A stretch of 44,639 nucleotides of DNA, taken from contig JAAEZQ010000025.1 of the NCBI GenBank assembly GCA_018222805.1, positions 1 through 44,639 of the forward strand. Reading direction: 5' to 3'. Below, piece after piece: positions 9,003 through 18,309 of the stretch; within the stretch, counting starts at the first letter, position 1, and each line of letters begins with the position of its first letter. The stretch comes from Vibrionaceae bacterium (GTDB lineage Bacteria; Pseudomonadota; Gammaproteobacteria; Enterobacterales; Vibrionaceae). The position numbers and the translations under genes were made by a program. The notes under the pieces were generated by a model, which saw only the letters and a list, made by a program, of their open reading frames with translations, did no database searches and was not told where the DNA came from.

Positions 9003-10403
9003 TTACTCATCATCAATGTCGAATGCTGGACCCGCATAATTATCAAAGCGTGAGTGTTGGCCTTGGAAGGTGAGACGTACTGAACCGATTGGACCGTTAC
9101 GCTGCTTACCAATAATAATTTCCGCTGTACCTTTGTATGCGCTATCTGGGTGATACACCTCATCACGGTAAATGAACATGATCAAGTCGGCATCCTGCTC
9201 GATAGAGCCCGATTCACGCAAGTCCGAGTTTACCGGACGTTTATCCGCACGTTGCTCCAAAGAACGGTTTAGCTGCGATAGTGCCACAACAGGGACATTC
9301 AATTCTTTAGCTAGCGCTTTAAGCGAGCGAGAGATCTCCGCGATTTCCAGCGTACGGTTATCCGTTAACGAAGGCACTCGCATCAGCTGCAGGTAGTCGA
9401 CCATGATCATAGATAAACCACCGTGTTCACGGGCAACACGACGAGCACGAGAACGTACTTCCGTTGGTGTCAGACCAGAGCTGTCATCGATGTACATGTT
9501 TTTCTTCTGCATCAGGATTCCCATGGTAGAAGAAATACGTGCCCAATCCTCGTCATCTAGCTGACCTGTACGAATTTTGGTTTGGTCAACGCGAGAAAGA
9601 GATGCCAGCATACGCATCATCAACTGTTCAGCAGGCATCTCTAACGAGAAAATTAGCACTGGCTTATCTTGCTGCATCGCGGCATTTTCACACAAGTTCA
9701 TCGCAAAGGTAGTTTTACCCATCGATGGACGTGCAGCTACGATAACTAAATCCGATCCTTGTAGACCTGCTGTTTTCTTGTTGAGGTCATTAAAGCCGGT
9801 GTCAACGCCTGTCACACCATCCTGTGGTGTTTTATATAACAGCTCAATACGCTCGAGTGTTTTTTCCAGGATGTTGTCTACGTTTTGCGGACCTTCGTTT
9901 TCAGTGGTGCGAGATTCTGCTATTGCGAAGACTTTACTCTCTGCTAGATCGATCAGATCTTCTGAACTACGACCTTGCGGATCATAACCTGCGTCAGCAA
10001 TATCGTTAGCAACACCAATCAAGCCACGTACAATCGCGCGCTCGGCAACGATGTCGGCATACGCGTTAATGTTGGCTGCACTTGGTGTGTTTTTCGCTAA
10101 ATCAGCTAAGTAAGCAAAACCACCGACATCATCTAACTGCTCGTGACGTTCGAGATATTCCGACAAAGTGATAAGGTCGAGTGGTTTGCCTGCTTCAAGA
10201 ATGGTTTTTACACCTTCAAAAATAAGGCGGTGTGGACGGCTATAGAAATCACTGCTGACAACGCGCTCGGCAACGGTATCCCAACGCTCATTGTCCAGTA
10301 AGAGACCACCAATCACTGATTGCTCTGCTTCTAGTGAGTGAGGTGGCACTTTGATTGCGTCGACCTGACTATCTGAAGGTTTGCGATTTCTGTTTTCCGC
10401 CAT
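9003..10403 (-). CDS. dnaB: Replicative DNA helicase
   Basis: DnaB is the hexameric 5'-3' helicase of the replication fork. The 466-aa protein has the N-terminal DnaG-interacting domain ([22 protein letters not shown] to about residue 125), a linker, and a RecA-like C-terminal domain. That domain has Walker A near 224-232 ([11 protein letters not shown]), Walker B in [13 protein letters not shown], and the DNA-loop region [32 protein letters not shown]. It ends in FDIDDE. No intein is present, although DnaB is a common intein host. Its stop codon overlaps an out-of-frame ATG (TAATG) just before alr. Confidence 0.98.
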   Translation of the reverse strand: MAENRNRKPSDSQVDAIKVPPHSLEAEQSVIGGLLLDNERWDTVAERVVSSDFYSRPHRLIFEGVKTILEAGKPLDLITLSEYLERHEQLDDVGGFAYLADLAKNTPSAANINAYADIVAERAIVRGLIGVANDIADAGYDPQGRSSEDLIDLAESKVFAIAESRTTENEGPQNVDNILEKTLERIELLYKTPQDGVTGVDTGFNDLNKKTAGLQGSDLVIVAARPSMGKTTFAMNLCENAAMQQDKPVLIFSLEMPAEQLMMRMLASLSRVDQTKIRTGQLDDEDWARISSTMGILMQKKNMYIDDSSGLTPTEVRSRARRVAREHGGLSMIMVDYLQLMRVPSLTDNRTLEIAEISRSLKALAKELNVPVVALSQLNRSLEQRADKRPVNSDLRESGSIEQDADLIMFIYRDEVYHPDSAYKGTAEIIIGKQRNGPIGSVRLTFQGQHSRFDNYAGPAFDIDDE

Positions 10404-10722
10404 GATTTTGCTCGATAACTACTAATGACCCAAGATTATAACCTTAACCCAACAGAGATGCTCCCTTGAAGCGAAAATTACTTGTTAAGAATCGGAATAC
10501 GTACGACTAACGGACATTTCTATAATCCGGTCATAGAAGATTTAAAGTCGTAAGATAAGCACCTACTTTTTCGAACATTTTAGCTCCTATAATGCTGCAA
10601 TTTTGCTCTTCGATAAAATTTAGTTAGCCCAACCAAGTCTAATAAAATTTAACCTACCATTGACCAAAGCGAGCATCTGTATCAGTATCATGCCCCTCCT
10701 TTTCACTACGTTCGAGGTTTAT
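10404..10722. other. 319-bp dnaB-DUF481 divergent intergenic region
   Basis: The region should hold both promoters. A TATAAT hexamer at 10588-10593 is a candidate -10 for the plus-strand gene, without a good -35. Two identical 10-bp words ATAAAATTTA occur at 10613-10622 and 10642-10651. No RNA gene or ORF is supported. Confidence 0.5.
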
Positions 10723-11487
10723 GTGTCCCGATACTGGTTATTAAGCGTTAGCATACTGTGCGTGGGTGCATCGTACGCTGATGAATCAGTACAGCCAGAG
10801 CAAAATATTGATGTGCCAGATCCACTGCAAACAGAAGTTGAATTTGGTTATCAAGCTCACACAGGTAACACGGACTCTCGTTCCCTGAATGCTCGTTTGA
10901 GTGCTGAATACATATCAGGTCGACATCGTTCATATGGGGAGTGGAAATACTACAACCTATATAAAGATGGCGAAGAAGATAAACGCTCTTCCACTTATTC
11001 AATGCAGAGCGACTACAAGTTAGGCCCTAAAACCTATTTGTATAGCAGCTTCAAAGGCGTGGATTCACGCTATAGCGCGTACTTTAAAGATTATACCCTT
11101 TCTGGTGGTCTGGGTTACCAGTTCGCCTACACGGAAGATCTCGTATTAGAGGTTGAGGTGGGTCCGGGTTATCGTTACCAGGAGCCTAATCTAGATGAAA
11201 TAGATGACGACGATATTGTATTTCCGGATATCGTCCGTGAAGGGATCTTTCGTGGCAACCTGAATGCGACATGGCATGCATTGGACAACCTAAGTTTCGC
11301 AGCAGACCTTACATTAGTAACAGGTAGCAGTAATACCAGCCTAGATAGCGAATTTAGTGTCACTAATGACATCACTGAAGACATTGCGTTAAAACTTACT
11401 CACTCTCGCCAATACCACGACAGAGTGCCAGAAGGGTTAAGTAAAGCGGACAGTATTGTCTCTGTAAATTTGCTTTTCGTTTTTTGA
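10723..11487 (+). CDS. DUF481 family outer-membrane protein (YdiY-like)
   Basis: The product is a predicted secreted beta-barrel of the DUF481 family (E. coli YdiY type), function unknown. I place the start at the GTG at 10723, preceded by GAGG at 5 nt. This gives a compact signal peptide (SRYWLLSVSILCVGASYA, cut before DES) and a 254-aa precursor. Starting at 10660 would bury the signal peptide inside a longer N-terminus. The mature part is a series of amphipathic strands (TEVEFGYQAHTGNTDSRSLNARLSAEY, YGEWKYYNLY, YLYSSFKGVDSRYSAY) and ends in VNLLFVF with the terminal Phe of barrel proteins. The acidic stretch DEIDDDDIVFPD is probably an extracellular loop. It is monocistronic and convergent with rplI. 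Confidence 0.8.
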   Translation: MSRYWLLSVSILCVGASYADESVQPEQNIDVPDPLQTEVEFGYQAHTGNTDSRSLNARLSAEYISGRHRSYGEWKYYNLYKDGEEDKRSSTYSMQSDYKLGPKTYLYSSFKGVDSRYSAYFKDYTLSGGLGYQFAYTEDLVLEVEVGPGYRYQEPNLDEIDDDDIVFPDIVREGIFRGNLNATWHALDNLSFAADLTLVTGSSNTSLDSEFSVTNDITEDIALKLTHSRQYHDRVPEGLSKADSIVSVNLLFVF

Positions 11488-11525
11488 ATACCAATTCACA
11501 GTTCATGCCAAGCCAGCAGACATAA

Positions 11526-11553
11526 AAAAAGCACCTCCGAAGAGGTGCTTTTT
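11526..11553. terminator. Bidirectional terminator between DUF481 gene and rplI
   Basis: A 12-bp stem AAAAAGCACCTC / GAGGTGCTTTTT with a CGAA tetraloop lies between the convergent genes. Each strand has a T-run at its 3' side, so it can end both transcripts. Confidence 0.92.
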
Positions 11554-11575
11554 AGTATTTCGTCTTGATACTGAA

Positions 11576-12028
11576 TTACTCAGCAGCAACAACCTGTACT
11601 TTCGCAGTAGCGAAAACTTCAGAGTGAAGTTGAACGCTGATCTCGAACTCACCAATTGTACGTAGAGCACCTTCAGGAAGGCGAACTTCGCTCTTAGCAA
11701 CTTCAACGCCTGCAGCTGTAATAGCGTCAGCGATGTCACGAGTACCGATAGAACCGAATAGTTTGCCTTCGTCACCAGCTTTAGAAGCGATAACAACAGC
11801 TTCTAGAGCGTTAACTTTCTCAGCGCGAGCTTCTGCAGCAGTTAGTTGCTCAGCAACTTTAGCTTCTAGTTCAGCACGACGTGCTTCGAACATTTCAACG
11901 TTGCCTTTAGTAGCCATAACTGCTTTACCCTGTGGGATAAGGAAGTTACGAGCGTAACCAGATTTAACGTTAACTGTATCGCCAAGACCACCTAGGTTAC
12001 CGATTTTATCAAGTAGAATAACTTGCAT
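11576..12028 (-). CDS. rplI: 50S ribosomal protein L9
   Basis: L9 binds 23S rRNA near the L1 stalk base. At 150 aa it is one residue longer than the E. coli protein. The N-terminal RNA-binding domain has the L9 signature ([40 protein letters not shown]). It is followed by the long connecting helix rich in Ala/Glu ([33 protein letters not shown]) and the C-terminal domain ending VQVVAAE. It is the last gene of the rpsF-priB-rpsR-rplI operon, 33 nt after rpsR, with its own ribosome-binding site (AAAGAGGA). Confidence 0.98.
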   Translation of the reverse strand: MQVILLDKIGNLGGLGDTVNVKSGYARNFLIPQGKAVMATKGNVEMFEARRAELEAKVAEQLTAAEARAEKVNALEAVVIASKAGDEGKLFGSIGTRDIADAITAAGVEVAKSEVRLPEGALRTIGEFEISVQLHSEVFATAKVQVVAAE

Positions 12029-12061
12029 TGCTTAATCCTCTTTCTTAATAAACGGAACCGA

Positions 12062-12292
<231 letters not shown>

Positions 12293-12305
12293 CTATCTCC
12301 TGATC

Positions 12306-12608
12306 TTAAATTTGAGTAATGTTGTCGGCATGTAACACTAATTTCCCAACGCCATTTCGGCCGGTCTGATAAGTGACAAAGCCACTTACCTTAATGTTAC
12401 TACCTTGTACTAAATTCTGAGTTTGTGTTTTTGACCCAAGCCCGCTGACCACTACCGGCATACGACAATAAACTTGTCTCGGTAAATCAGCTTCGATAAC
12501 AGTAGAGCGATGCTCTAGCCAAAACCGACAGTGTTCAATGCCACCAGGGCTTTTACTACGAATGGGCGGTTTGGCAATAGTGCCGCTCAGCTCCATTCGA
12601 TTGGTCAT
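12306..12608 (-). CDS. priB: Primosomal replication protein N
   Basis: PriB is a dimeric OB-fold single-stranded-DNA-binding protein that bridges PriA and DnaT in replication restart. The 100-aa product matches the family throughout: TNRMELSGTIAKPPIRSKSPGGIEHCRFWLEHRS, EADLPRQVYCRMPVVVSG, and GSNIKVSGFVTYQTGRNGVGKLVLHADNITQI. Its position between rpsF and rpsR is the conserved enteric/Vibrio arrangement, so expression is tied to ribosomal protein synthesis. Start codon ATG at 12608, 8 nt after rpsF. Confidence 0.96.
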   Translation of the reverse strand: MTNRMELSGTIAKPPIRSKSPGGIEHCRFWLEHRSTVIEADLPRQVYCRMPVVVSGLGSKTQTQNLVQGSNIKVSGFVTYQTGRNGVGKLVLHADNITQI

Positions 12609-12616
12609 AAAAAATC

Positions 12617-13006
12617 TTACTCAGCAGCTTCTGATTTAGCTTCAGGCTTAGCTTCAGAACGCTCTTCACGACGTGGAGCACGCTCTTCTTTTTGCTTAAG
12701 CATGATAGATTGCTCAGTGATCGCTGCTTTAGTACGCATGATCATGTTACGTAGAACTGCATCGTTGAAACGGAAAGCAGTTTCTAGCTCATCAATTACA
12801 GCTTGGTCAGCTTCAACGTTCATTAGAACGTAGTGAGCTTTGTGAAGCTTGTTGATTGGGTAAGCCAGTTGACGACGACCCCAGTCTTCTAGACGGTGGA
12901 TAGTACCGCCAGCTTCAGTGATAGAACCAGTGTAACGCTCGATCATGCCAGCAACTTGCTCGCTTTGATCTGGGTGCACCATGAATACGATTTCGTAATG
13001 ACGCAT
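12617..13006 (-). CDS. rpsF: 30S ribosomal protein S6
   Basis: S6 binds the central domain of 16S rRNA as a heterodimer with S18. The protein (129 aa) has the ferredoxin-like core ([63 protein letters not shown]). It ends in a charged, Glu/Ala-rich tail ([23 protein letters not shown]). In E. coli the S6 tail is modified by RimK with extra glutamates; the tail here lacks a C-terminal Glu-Glu but ends in Glu. It is first in the operon, with an AAGGAG ribosome-binding site that lies inside the leader structure described next. Confidence 0.98.
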   Translation of the reverse strand: MRHYEIVFMVHPDQSEQVAGMIERYTGSITEAGGTIHRLEDWGRRQLAYPINKLHKAHYVLMNVEADQAVIDELETAFRFNDAVLRNMIMRTKAAITEQSIMLKQKEERAPRREERSEAKPEAKSEAAE

Positions 13007-13011
13007 GGGTT

Positions 13012-13100
13012 GCTCCTTACGGATTATTCAGCTTCCACAATTGGCTCAGTCGTCCAGAGGAAGCAAGGAACTAAAGATAATTGACTGAGTTTTAAGGAGC
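13012..13100 (-). promoter_or_regulatory. Probable S6:S18-responsive mRNA leader of rpsF
   Basis: In the transcript, GCUCCUUA (from 13093-13100) can pair perfectly with UAAGGAGC (13012-13019), which contains the rpsF ribosome-binding site. Inside, CUCAGUC (13083-13089) pairs with GACUGAG (13045-13051). An alternative GCUUCC/GGAAGC stem (13059-13064 with 13031-13036) competes with the inner one. A CCG lies directly before the sequestered site (13020-13022). A CCG in a bulge beside a stem is the hallmark of the known S6:S18 leader RNA in bacteria. Architecture seen; identity inferred. Confidence 0.65.
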
Positions 13101-13188
13101 ACGAATAGTACAGAAAGGACGCAAAATAGGCAAGTGATTATTTGCTCAGCGCGATGGATATTTTCTTTTCGCTAAAACCAGAAACAAC

Positions 13189-13216
13189 AAAGGCTGCCAC
13201 TCTCTGGACAGCCTTT
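13189..13216 (-). terminator. Terminator of rpe
   Basis: On the minus strand, AAAGGCTG-T-CCA pairs with TGG-CAGCCTTT around a 5-nt loop, starting 21 nt after the rpe stop. The tail is GTTGTTTC, only moderately T-rich. It ends the long pil-aro-dam-rpe run before the rpsF leader. Confidence 0.7.
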
Positions 13217-13237
13217 CAAATCAGCAGGTTAAATCGC

Positions 13238-13909
13238 TTATTTTACCTGAGACAGTTCTTCACGCATTTGGTCGATCACGGCTTTGTAATCTGGCTGACC
13301 AAAAATCGCCGAGCCTGCCACAAACATGTCTGCGCCCGCTTCTGCAATTTCGCGGATGTTGTCCACTTTAACACCGCCATCGATTTCAAGACGAATGTCA
13401 CGACCTGACTCATCGATCATCTTACGTACCGCACGAAGTTTATCCATCGTATGAGGAATGAAAGACTGACCACCAAAGCCTGGGTTTACCGACATCAGCA
13501 GAATCATATCTACTTTATCCATAATAAACTCAAGGCTCGCCAACGGCGTTGCTGGGTTTAGTACCACACCCGCTTTACAGCCGTGCTCTTTGATTAGCTG
13601 CAGAGTACGATCAACGTGTTCTGACGCTTCAACGTGGAAGGTGATCATCGATGCGCCGGCTTTCGCGAAGTCAGGAATGATGCGGTCAACAGGTTTCACC
13701 ATCAGGTGAACGTCGATTGGTGCGGTGATACCATAATCACGTAACGCTTTACACACAGGTGCACCAAAAGTCAGGTTTGGCACATAGTGGTTATCCATAA
13801 CATCGAAATGCACCACATCCGCACCCGCTGCGAGTACCTTTTCCACATCTTCACCTAGACGCGCAAAATCAGCCGATAAAATGGATGGAGCAATAAGAAA
13901 ATCTTTCAT
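13238..13909 (-). CDS. rpe: Ribulose-phosphate 3-epimerase
   Basis: Rpe interconverts ribulose-5-phosphate and xylulose-5-phosphate in the pentose phosphate pathway. The 223-aa TIM-barrel protein has the family signatures: [45 protein letters not shown] (catalytic Asp and metal His), [24 protein letters not shown], and [12 protein letters not shown]. The frame is open 16 codons upstream. I chose the ATG at 13909 because GAGG and AGG lie just before it and because [15 protein letters not shown] is the usual N-terminus. It follows dam by 100 nt. In E. coli gph and trpS come next; here they do not, and the ribosomal operon follows. Confidence 0.97.
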   Translation of the reverse strand: MKDFLIAPSILSADFARLGEDVEKVLAAGADVVHFDVMDNHYVPNLTFGAPVCKALRDYGITAPIDVHLMVKPVDRIIPDFAKAGASMITFHVEASEHVDRTLQLIKEHGCKAGVVLNPATPLASLEFIMDKVDMILLMSVNPGFGGQSFIPHTMDKLRAVRKMIDESGRDIRLEIDGGVKVDNIREIAEAGADMFVAGSAIFGQPDYKAVIDQMREELSQVK

Positions 13910-13982
13910 ACCTGACCTCAGTAGTGACGAGCAAACAGCAAACCAATTTGCGCGCAATTCTACCGAAGCCAGTGGGGAGATC

Positions 13983-14003
13983 CACTATTTAGAGAAAATA
14001 GTG
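13983..14003. repeat. Small inverted repeat just after dam
   Basis: CACTATTT and AAATAGTG form a perfect 8-bp inverted repeat with a 5-nt loop, six bases past the dam stop. No T-run follows, so it is not a standard terminator; it could stabilise a dam mRNA 3' end or weaken read-through into rpe. Confidence 0.4.
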
Positions 14004-14009
14004 TGAGAA

Positions 14010-14849
14010 CTATGAAGTAGCACTGTCTGAATCAGGCGCTTTAAAAAGAGCCAGTAACTCATCCACTTTATTTCGACCACTGCCATTACGGCTGATGGTG
14101 CGCTTCACTTTTACCACACTCAAATCCGCTCCGTGGTACAAGCGACGTGTTAATGTTGTATCGTGGTTTGAAATCAGTACCGGAATGCCGCGTTCAGTGG
14201 CGGTTCTTTCCGCAATATCAGCCAGTGCAGCCTGATCATCTAGCGTAAAGCCATTACCTGCATAAGAGGTGAAGTTTGCGGTATTGGAAAGCGGTGCATA
14301 CGGTGGGTCACAGTAAACCACGCTGCCTTTACGCGCACGGCGAAACGTCTCAGGATAACCTTCACAAACAAACGTGGCTTTCTTGGCTTTTTCTGCAAAA
14401 AATTCCAGTTCAGCTTCTGGGAAATACGGCTTTTTGTATGACCCAAACGGCACATTGAAACCGCCTTTTTTGTTGTAACGGCACAGGCCATTAAAACCAA
14501 AACGGTTCATGTAGAGAAATGCAAGTGAGCGATACATCACGTCGTCAGTGTTATTGAACTCAGCACGAATGCTCAGATAAGCTTCTTTACGGTTATTCTC
14601 GGCCACAAACCAACGCTTCGCTTCAGAGATATACTCCTCAGGACGCGCTTTAATCAGATTATACAGATTGATCAAATCCGGGTTGATGTCAGCCAACAAG
14701 TAGTGATCGTAATCTGTATTCAAAAAAACAGAGCCAGCGCCAACAAAAGGTTCAACTAGCTTTCGAGCCGGTGGTAAATGACGTTGGATGTCTTCAACCA
14801 GTCCGTATTTTCCTCCAGCCCACTTTAGAAAGGCTCGTTGCTTTTTCAT
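14010..14849 (-). CDS. dam: DNA adenine methylase
   Basis: Dam methylates adenine in GATC, guiding mismatch repair and replication initiation; it is essential in V. cholerae. The 279-aa protein has the N-terminal KWAGGKYGLVEDI segment, the AdoMet motif FVGAGSVF (residues 35-42), the target-recognition region around GFNGLCRYNKKGGFNVPFG, and the catalytic DPPY at 181-184. This alpha-class order and the KWAGGK start match E. coli Dam. It lies 69 nt after damX in the aroK-aroB-damX-dam-rpe order shared with E. coli. Confidence 0.97.
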   Translation of the reverse strand: MKKQRAFLKWAGGKYGLVEDIQRHLPPARKLVEPFVGAGSVFLNTDYDHYLLADINPDLINLYNLIKARPEEYISEAKRWFVAENNRKEAYLSIRAEFNNTDDVMYRSLAFLYMNRFGFNGLCRYNKKGGFNVPFGSYKKPYFPEAELEFFAEKAKKATFVCEGYPETFRRARKGSVVYCDPPYAPLSNTANFTSYAGNGFTLDDQAALADIAERTATERGIPVLISNHDTTLTRRLYHGADLSVVKVKRTISRNGSGRNKVDELLALFKAPDSDSATS

Positions 14850-14918
14850 CTACTGCTCTATCTATCGACCCAAAATTAAGGTTGCGGAATGTAACATATT
14901 TTTCAGCGAAGCTCAGGT

Positions 14919-16418
14919 TTATTTCACGCGCTCAATTTCACGCTGTACCTGGCCTAAAGATTTTGCCCATGGACTGAGCGACTTAAGTGAATCTGGAAGC
15001 GCTTCCACGGCATCTCGGGCCAATTGAATTGTCTGATAATCTCTGTAGGTAATGATAAACCATTCCGTTTCATTACGAACCGTTGGATAGATGCGCACTT
15101 TGTTATTCAGCTGATACTTATCAAGGAATACCTGTACATCTTCCATCGAGGTCATCGCAGCAAGTTGGATGGTATATGCGCGAGGTGACAACGCCTTTAG
15201 CTCTTCGCGAGCAAATGAAAACTTAACCACGGGCTTACTCACTGTGGTTTGTGATTCAGTACTGTTAACGGGAGAGGAATCACCCGGCTTCACGACTTTA
15301 ATTAAGGAACTGCTCGTCTCAGCTTGAGCTGAAGTTGGAGACTCTTCATCCGCTACTTCACTGCTATTGATATTCGCTTGTCCTGCATTTTTACCTTCAA
15401 GCAGAGCATCGACAACATCGGACTCAATCACCACACGTTGTTGCTTGTCATCAATACCGACACTGGCTACCTCTTCGGTCACCGTTGGGGGCAACGAGTC
15501 AGAATCATCACTAGCATTAAAAGAATCGAGACTGACAGAGTCATCCGTCACGGAAGTCAATCTGCCACTCTTCGTCTCAGACAAGGTCGGGATCGCCGTT
15601 TGCTCAATATTCCCGGTCAATTTTTGTGCTCTATCATCAGGACTCGGTTGGCTGAACATCCACCAATAACCACCAACCACAAGCAATAGCAGCACCAAAA
15701 TTACCAGCGTAATCTTGAGCGGGCTTCCGACAATTGAGCGGATAATGATCCTTTTTTCCACTTTCACATCTCCTAACGCCATGATATCACCCGGGATCGG
15801 GGCTACTCTCTTAAATGCTTCGCGAACACGTTTTTCTGATTGGTCATCCACATAGCTCGCAACTAAAAACTCAAAGAAGCGACGAGCTTCTACTTCCGAC
15901 AGCGTATCGATATCTAACTCAACAGGCTTTATTTCTAGCCCGTAGCTAATTCGCGACAGTACGTCCTCTAACTGGCCAGGTGGCGTGAACAGTAATACAT
16001 TGATTGCCCAGTTCGGTTTTTCCTGTGCCTGTAACACAAGTGTCCATAACTCCGAAATTAGGGTTGCACTTAACAAGTGTGCATCATCAACGACAATGAC
16101 GATATCACAAGGCTCGTTACCCAAGACCCGTTCCAGAGTATCACTCAAAGGCTCCTGTTGATTAAACAACGCGTCTGAAAGTATTTGGCTCAATATGAGA
16201 ATACGATGCTGAATATCATCTTGATTTATATGACAAAGTAACAAACATTGGTTTTTATTACTGGCACCCACTTCAAGATATCGTTGTGCGAGCCAAGATT
16301 TTCCAAAGCCAGCATCGCCATTTATCACAATCAGGTTGGAACCAAAGTTGGTTAATAACTTCAATCGCTCTAAAAGCTCAGTTTGAGAATCTAATTCCAG
16401 ACCGTGAGCAGCACTCAT
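14919..16418 (-). CDS. damX: DamX-like cell-division protein with AAA ATPase and SPOR domains
   Basis: DamX proteins act at the division septum; the SPOR domain binds denuded peptidoglycan. This 499-aa version has three parts. A cytoplasmic ATPase-like domain carries Walker A NGDAGFGKS (about residues 33-41) and Walker B IVIVVDDAH (about 107-113). A single membrane helix follows at about 234-255 (KITLVILVLLLLVVGGYWWMF). A long Ser/Asp/Glu-rich periplasmic linker then leads to a C-terminal SPOR domain from about 413 (YTIQLAAMTSMEDVQVFLDKY to TYRDYQTIQLARDAVEALP). The intact P-loop ATPase of ExeA type is more complete than the N-terminal part of E. coli DamX. It is flanked by aroB and dam, the usual damX place. 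Confidence 0.9.
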   Translation of the reverse strand: MSAAHGLELDSQTELLERLKLLTNFGSNLIVINGDAGFGKSWLAQRYLEVGASNKNQCLLLCHINQDDIQHRILILSQILSDALFNQQEPLSDTLERVLGNEPCDIVIVVDDAHLLSATLISELWTLVLQAQEKPNWAINVLLFTPPGQLEDVLSRISYGLEIKPVELDIDTLSEVEARRFFEFLVASYVDDQSEKRVREAFKRVAPIPGDIMALGDVKVEKRIIIRSIVGSPLKITLVILVLLLLVVGGYWWMFSQPSPDDRAQKLTGNIEQTAIPTLSETKSGRLTSVTDDSVSLDSFNASDDSDSLPPTVTEEVASVGIDDKQQRVVIESDVVDALLEGKNAGQANINSSEVADEESPTSAQAETSSSLIKVVKPGDSSPVNSTESQTTVSKPVVKFSFAREELKALSPRAYTIQLAAMTSMEDVQVFLDKYQLNNKVRIYPTVRNETEWFIITYRDYQTIQLARDAVEALPDSLKSLSPWAKSLGQVQREIERVK

Positions 16419-16470
16419 CTAGTAACCTTACATCCACAAAAGAATGACGCCCAAAGGCGCCATTACAAAG

Positions 16471-17571
16471 TTAAATATTCCGACCAAATTCGATAGCTTG
16501 CTTAAGCACTTCTTGAGTCGTGTCAGCCATCACCTCAGCAGTACCGATCCCAGTTGGTAAGACTAGCCTTAATTGACCAGAAAGGACTTTCTTATCGCGC
16601 ATCATATGCTTGATAAAGTCATCAAAGCTCATGCTGTCCGGGGTATGCACTGGCAGTTTAGCTCGACGCAAAATCGCCACAATACGTTCAAACTGCTCTT
16701 CAGAAATGAGACCACGCAAGAGGGAAGTTTTGGCAGCCATCACCGTGCCAGATGACACTGCTTCACCATGTAGCCAGTTGCCATATCCAAGCTCCGCTTC
16801 AATCGCATGACCAAAGGTGTGACCTAAGTTTAATAATGCGCGAATGCCGGACTCTTTTTCATCCTGAGCCACAACTTCCGCTTTAATCTGGCAACAACGA
16901 GCAATAGCGTAAGTGAGTGCATCTTCATCCAACGCATACAGACGCTCTAGGTTTTCTTCCAGCCAAGCAAAGAATTCAGCGTCATAAATGATGCCGTATT
17001 TAATGACTTCAGCAATACCTGCTGCGAATTCACGATCAGGTAGTGTCGACAAGCAATTGGTGTCGATGATTACCGCTTTGGGTTGGTAAAACGCGCCAAT
17101 CATATTCTTACCCATAGGGTGATTGACCGCTGTTTTTCCACCGACCGAAGAGTCCACTTGAGACAACAAGGTGGTTGGGATCTGAATAAAATCAACGCCA
17201 CGTTGGTAGCACGCTGAAGCAAAACCAACCAAATCACCGATAACACCACCACCGAGAGCGATGATAACCACATCACGAGCATAACTTCCCTCTAGTAGAA
17301 AGTTCATTACCTGATTAAAAACATCCAGGTTTTTGTACTGCTCGCCATCAGGCAATTCTAGCAACGATGCGCTGCATCCAAGTTGTTCGAGTTGATTAAG
17401 AATTTTGTCTGCATACAAAGGGGCCACCGTGACATTACTGATCACGACCACTTTTTGGTTTGCATTTTTGGTTGAAATACCTTGAGAAAGGTACGCCGGG
17501 TCCTCAAACAACCCGGCGCCTATAGAGATTGGGTAGCTACGCTCAGCTAGATTGACCGTAATCCGTTCCAT
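16471..17571 (-). CDS. aroB: 3-dehydroquinate synthase
   Basis: AroB converts DAHP to 3-dehydroquinate, the second step of the shikimate pathway, using NAD and a divalent metal. The 366-aa protein shows the NAD-binding core ([89 protein letters not shown], which is strongly conserved) and the metal-site histidines in [29 protein letters not shown]. It lies 31 nt after aroK and 52 nt before damX, a compact operon order. Confidence 0.97.
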   Translation of the reverse strand: MERITVNLAERSYPISIGAGLFEDPAYLSQGISTKNANQKVVVISNVTVAPLYADKILNQLEQLGCSASLLELPDGEQYKNLDVFNQVMNFLLEGSYARDVVIIALGGGVIGDLVGFASACYQRGVDFIQIPTTLLSQVDSSVGGKTAVNHPMGKNMIGAFYQPKAVIIDTNCLSTLPDREFAAGIAEVIKYGIIYDAEFFAWLEENLERLYALDEDALTYAIARCCQIKAEVVAQDEKESGIRALLNLGHTFGHAIEAELGYGNWLHGEAVSSGTVMAAKTSLLRGLISEEQFERIVAILRRAKLPVHTPDSMSFDDFIKHMMRDKKVLSGQLRLVLPTGIGTAEVMADTTQEVLKQAIEFGRNI

Positions 17572-17602
17572 CGGTGTGCTCCAATTTAAAAAAGATAAAT
17601 AC

Positions 17603-18121
17603 TTATCTCTCTTCTAGCATTTTTACGATCTGGTTGGCTACCACTTTTGCACTCTGATCGTCAGTGCGAACAGTGTAATCCGCTACTTCTTCGTATAGAG
17701 GGTTACGTTCTTTAGCTAATTGCTCCAATACTTCGCGAGGACTATCCGTTTGAAGTAGTGGACGCTTCTTGTCACGGTTAGTACGTGCAAGTTGCTTTTC
17801 AATCGTCGTTTCTAAATAGACAACAACACCACGTGCCGAAAGGCGGTTACGGTTTTCTTTGCTCTTTACAGAGCCACCGCCCGTTGCCAGCACGATACCT
17901 TGCTCTTGCGTCAGGTCTTCAAGCACCGATTCTTCACGCTTACGGAAGCCTTCTTCACCTTCTACATCAAAAACCCAAGAGATGTCTGCACCAGTGCGTT
18001 CTTCGATCACTGTATCGGAGTCTACAAACTCCATATGCAGTTGCTGTGCAAGATGTCTACCAATTGTACTTTTGCCGGCGCCCATAGGACCAACAAGGAA
18101 AATATTACGTTTCTCAGCCAT
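17603..18121 (-). CDS. aroK: Shikimate kinase I
   Basis: AroK phosphorylates shikimate at the 3-hydroxyl. From the ATG at 18121 the protein has 172 aa and starts [21 protein letters not shown], almost the same as E. coli AroK, with Walker A at residues 11-19. Shikimate-binding residues are in [31 protein letters not shown] and [17 protein letters not shown]; the lid is [12 protein letters not shown]. The frame is open 14 codons further upstream (18163), but those residues are not part of the family. The ribosome-binding site is weak. A 146-bp gap with a large palindrome separates it from pilQ. Confidence 0.96.
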   Translation of the reverse strand: MAEKRNIFLVGPMGAGKSTIGRHLAQQLHMEFVDSDTVIEERTGADISWVFDVEGEEGFRKREESVLEDLTQEQGIVLATGGGSVKSKENRNRLSARGVVVYLETTIEKQLARTNRDKKRPLLQTDSPREVLEQLAKERNPLYEEVADYTVRTDDQSAKVVANQIVKMLEER

Positions 18122-18199
18122 GTTTAGCAGTAATTTACAACATTGATTCAATAAGATCGCCACAAGAAAACACAGCTAAGCCGCTGTTCTACAAGGCTT

Positions 18200-18262
18200 G
18201 TGGCACCAATTCCTCACAGATAATTCGTGATAAGACCCGAAATTATCCAAGCATGGTGCCAC
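18200..18262. repeat. 63-bp palindromic structure between pilQ and aroK
   Basis: The outer arms are a perfect 9-bp inverted repeat, GTGGCACCA (18200-18208) and TGGTGCCAC (18254-18262). Nested inside, TAATTCG pairs with CGAAATTA with one bulged base. No T-run follows on the minus strand, so this is not a plain terminator for pilQ. It begins about 79 nt upstream of the aroK start codon and could be a leader RNA structure, a processed site or a protein-binding palindrome. Confidence 0.6.
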
Positions 18263-18309
18263 TATTGCAACTTTATTTTTGATCTAATCTTCTTTTTGCT
18301 CACTTATGG

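Noticed and set aside
9003..9166. Long N-terminal extension of alr overlapping dnaB
   Set aside because: It is dnaB read in another frame; the Alr family starts at the [10 protein letters not shown] segment (8989).
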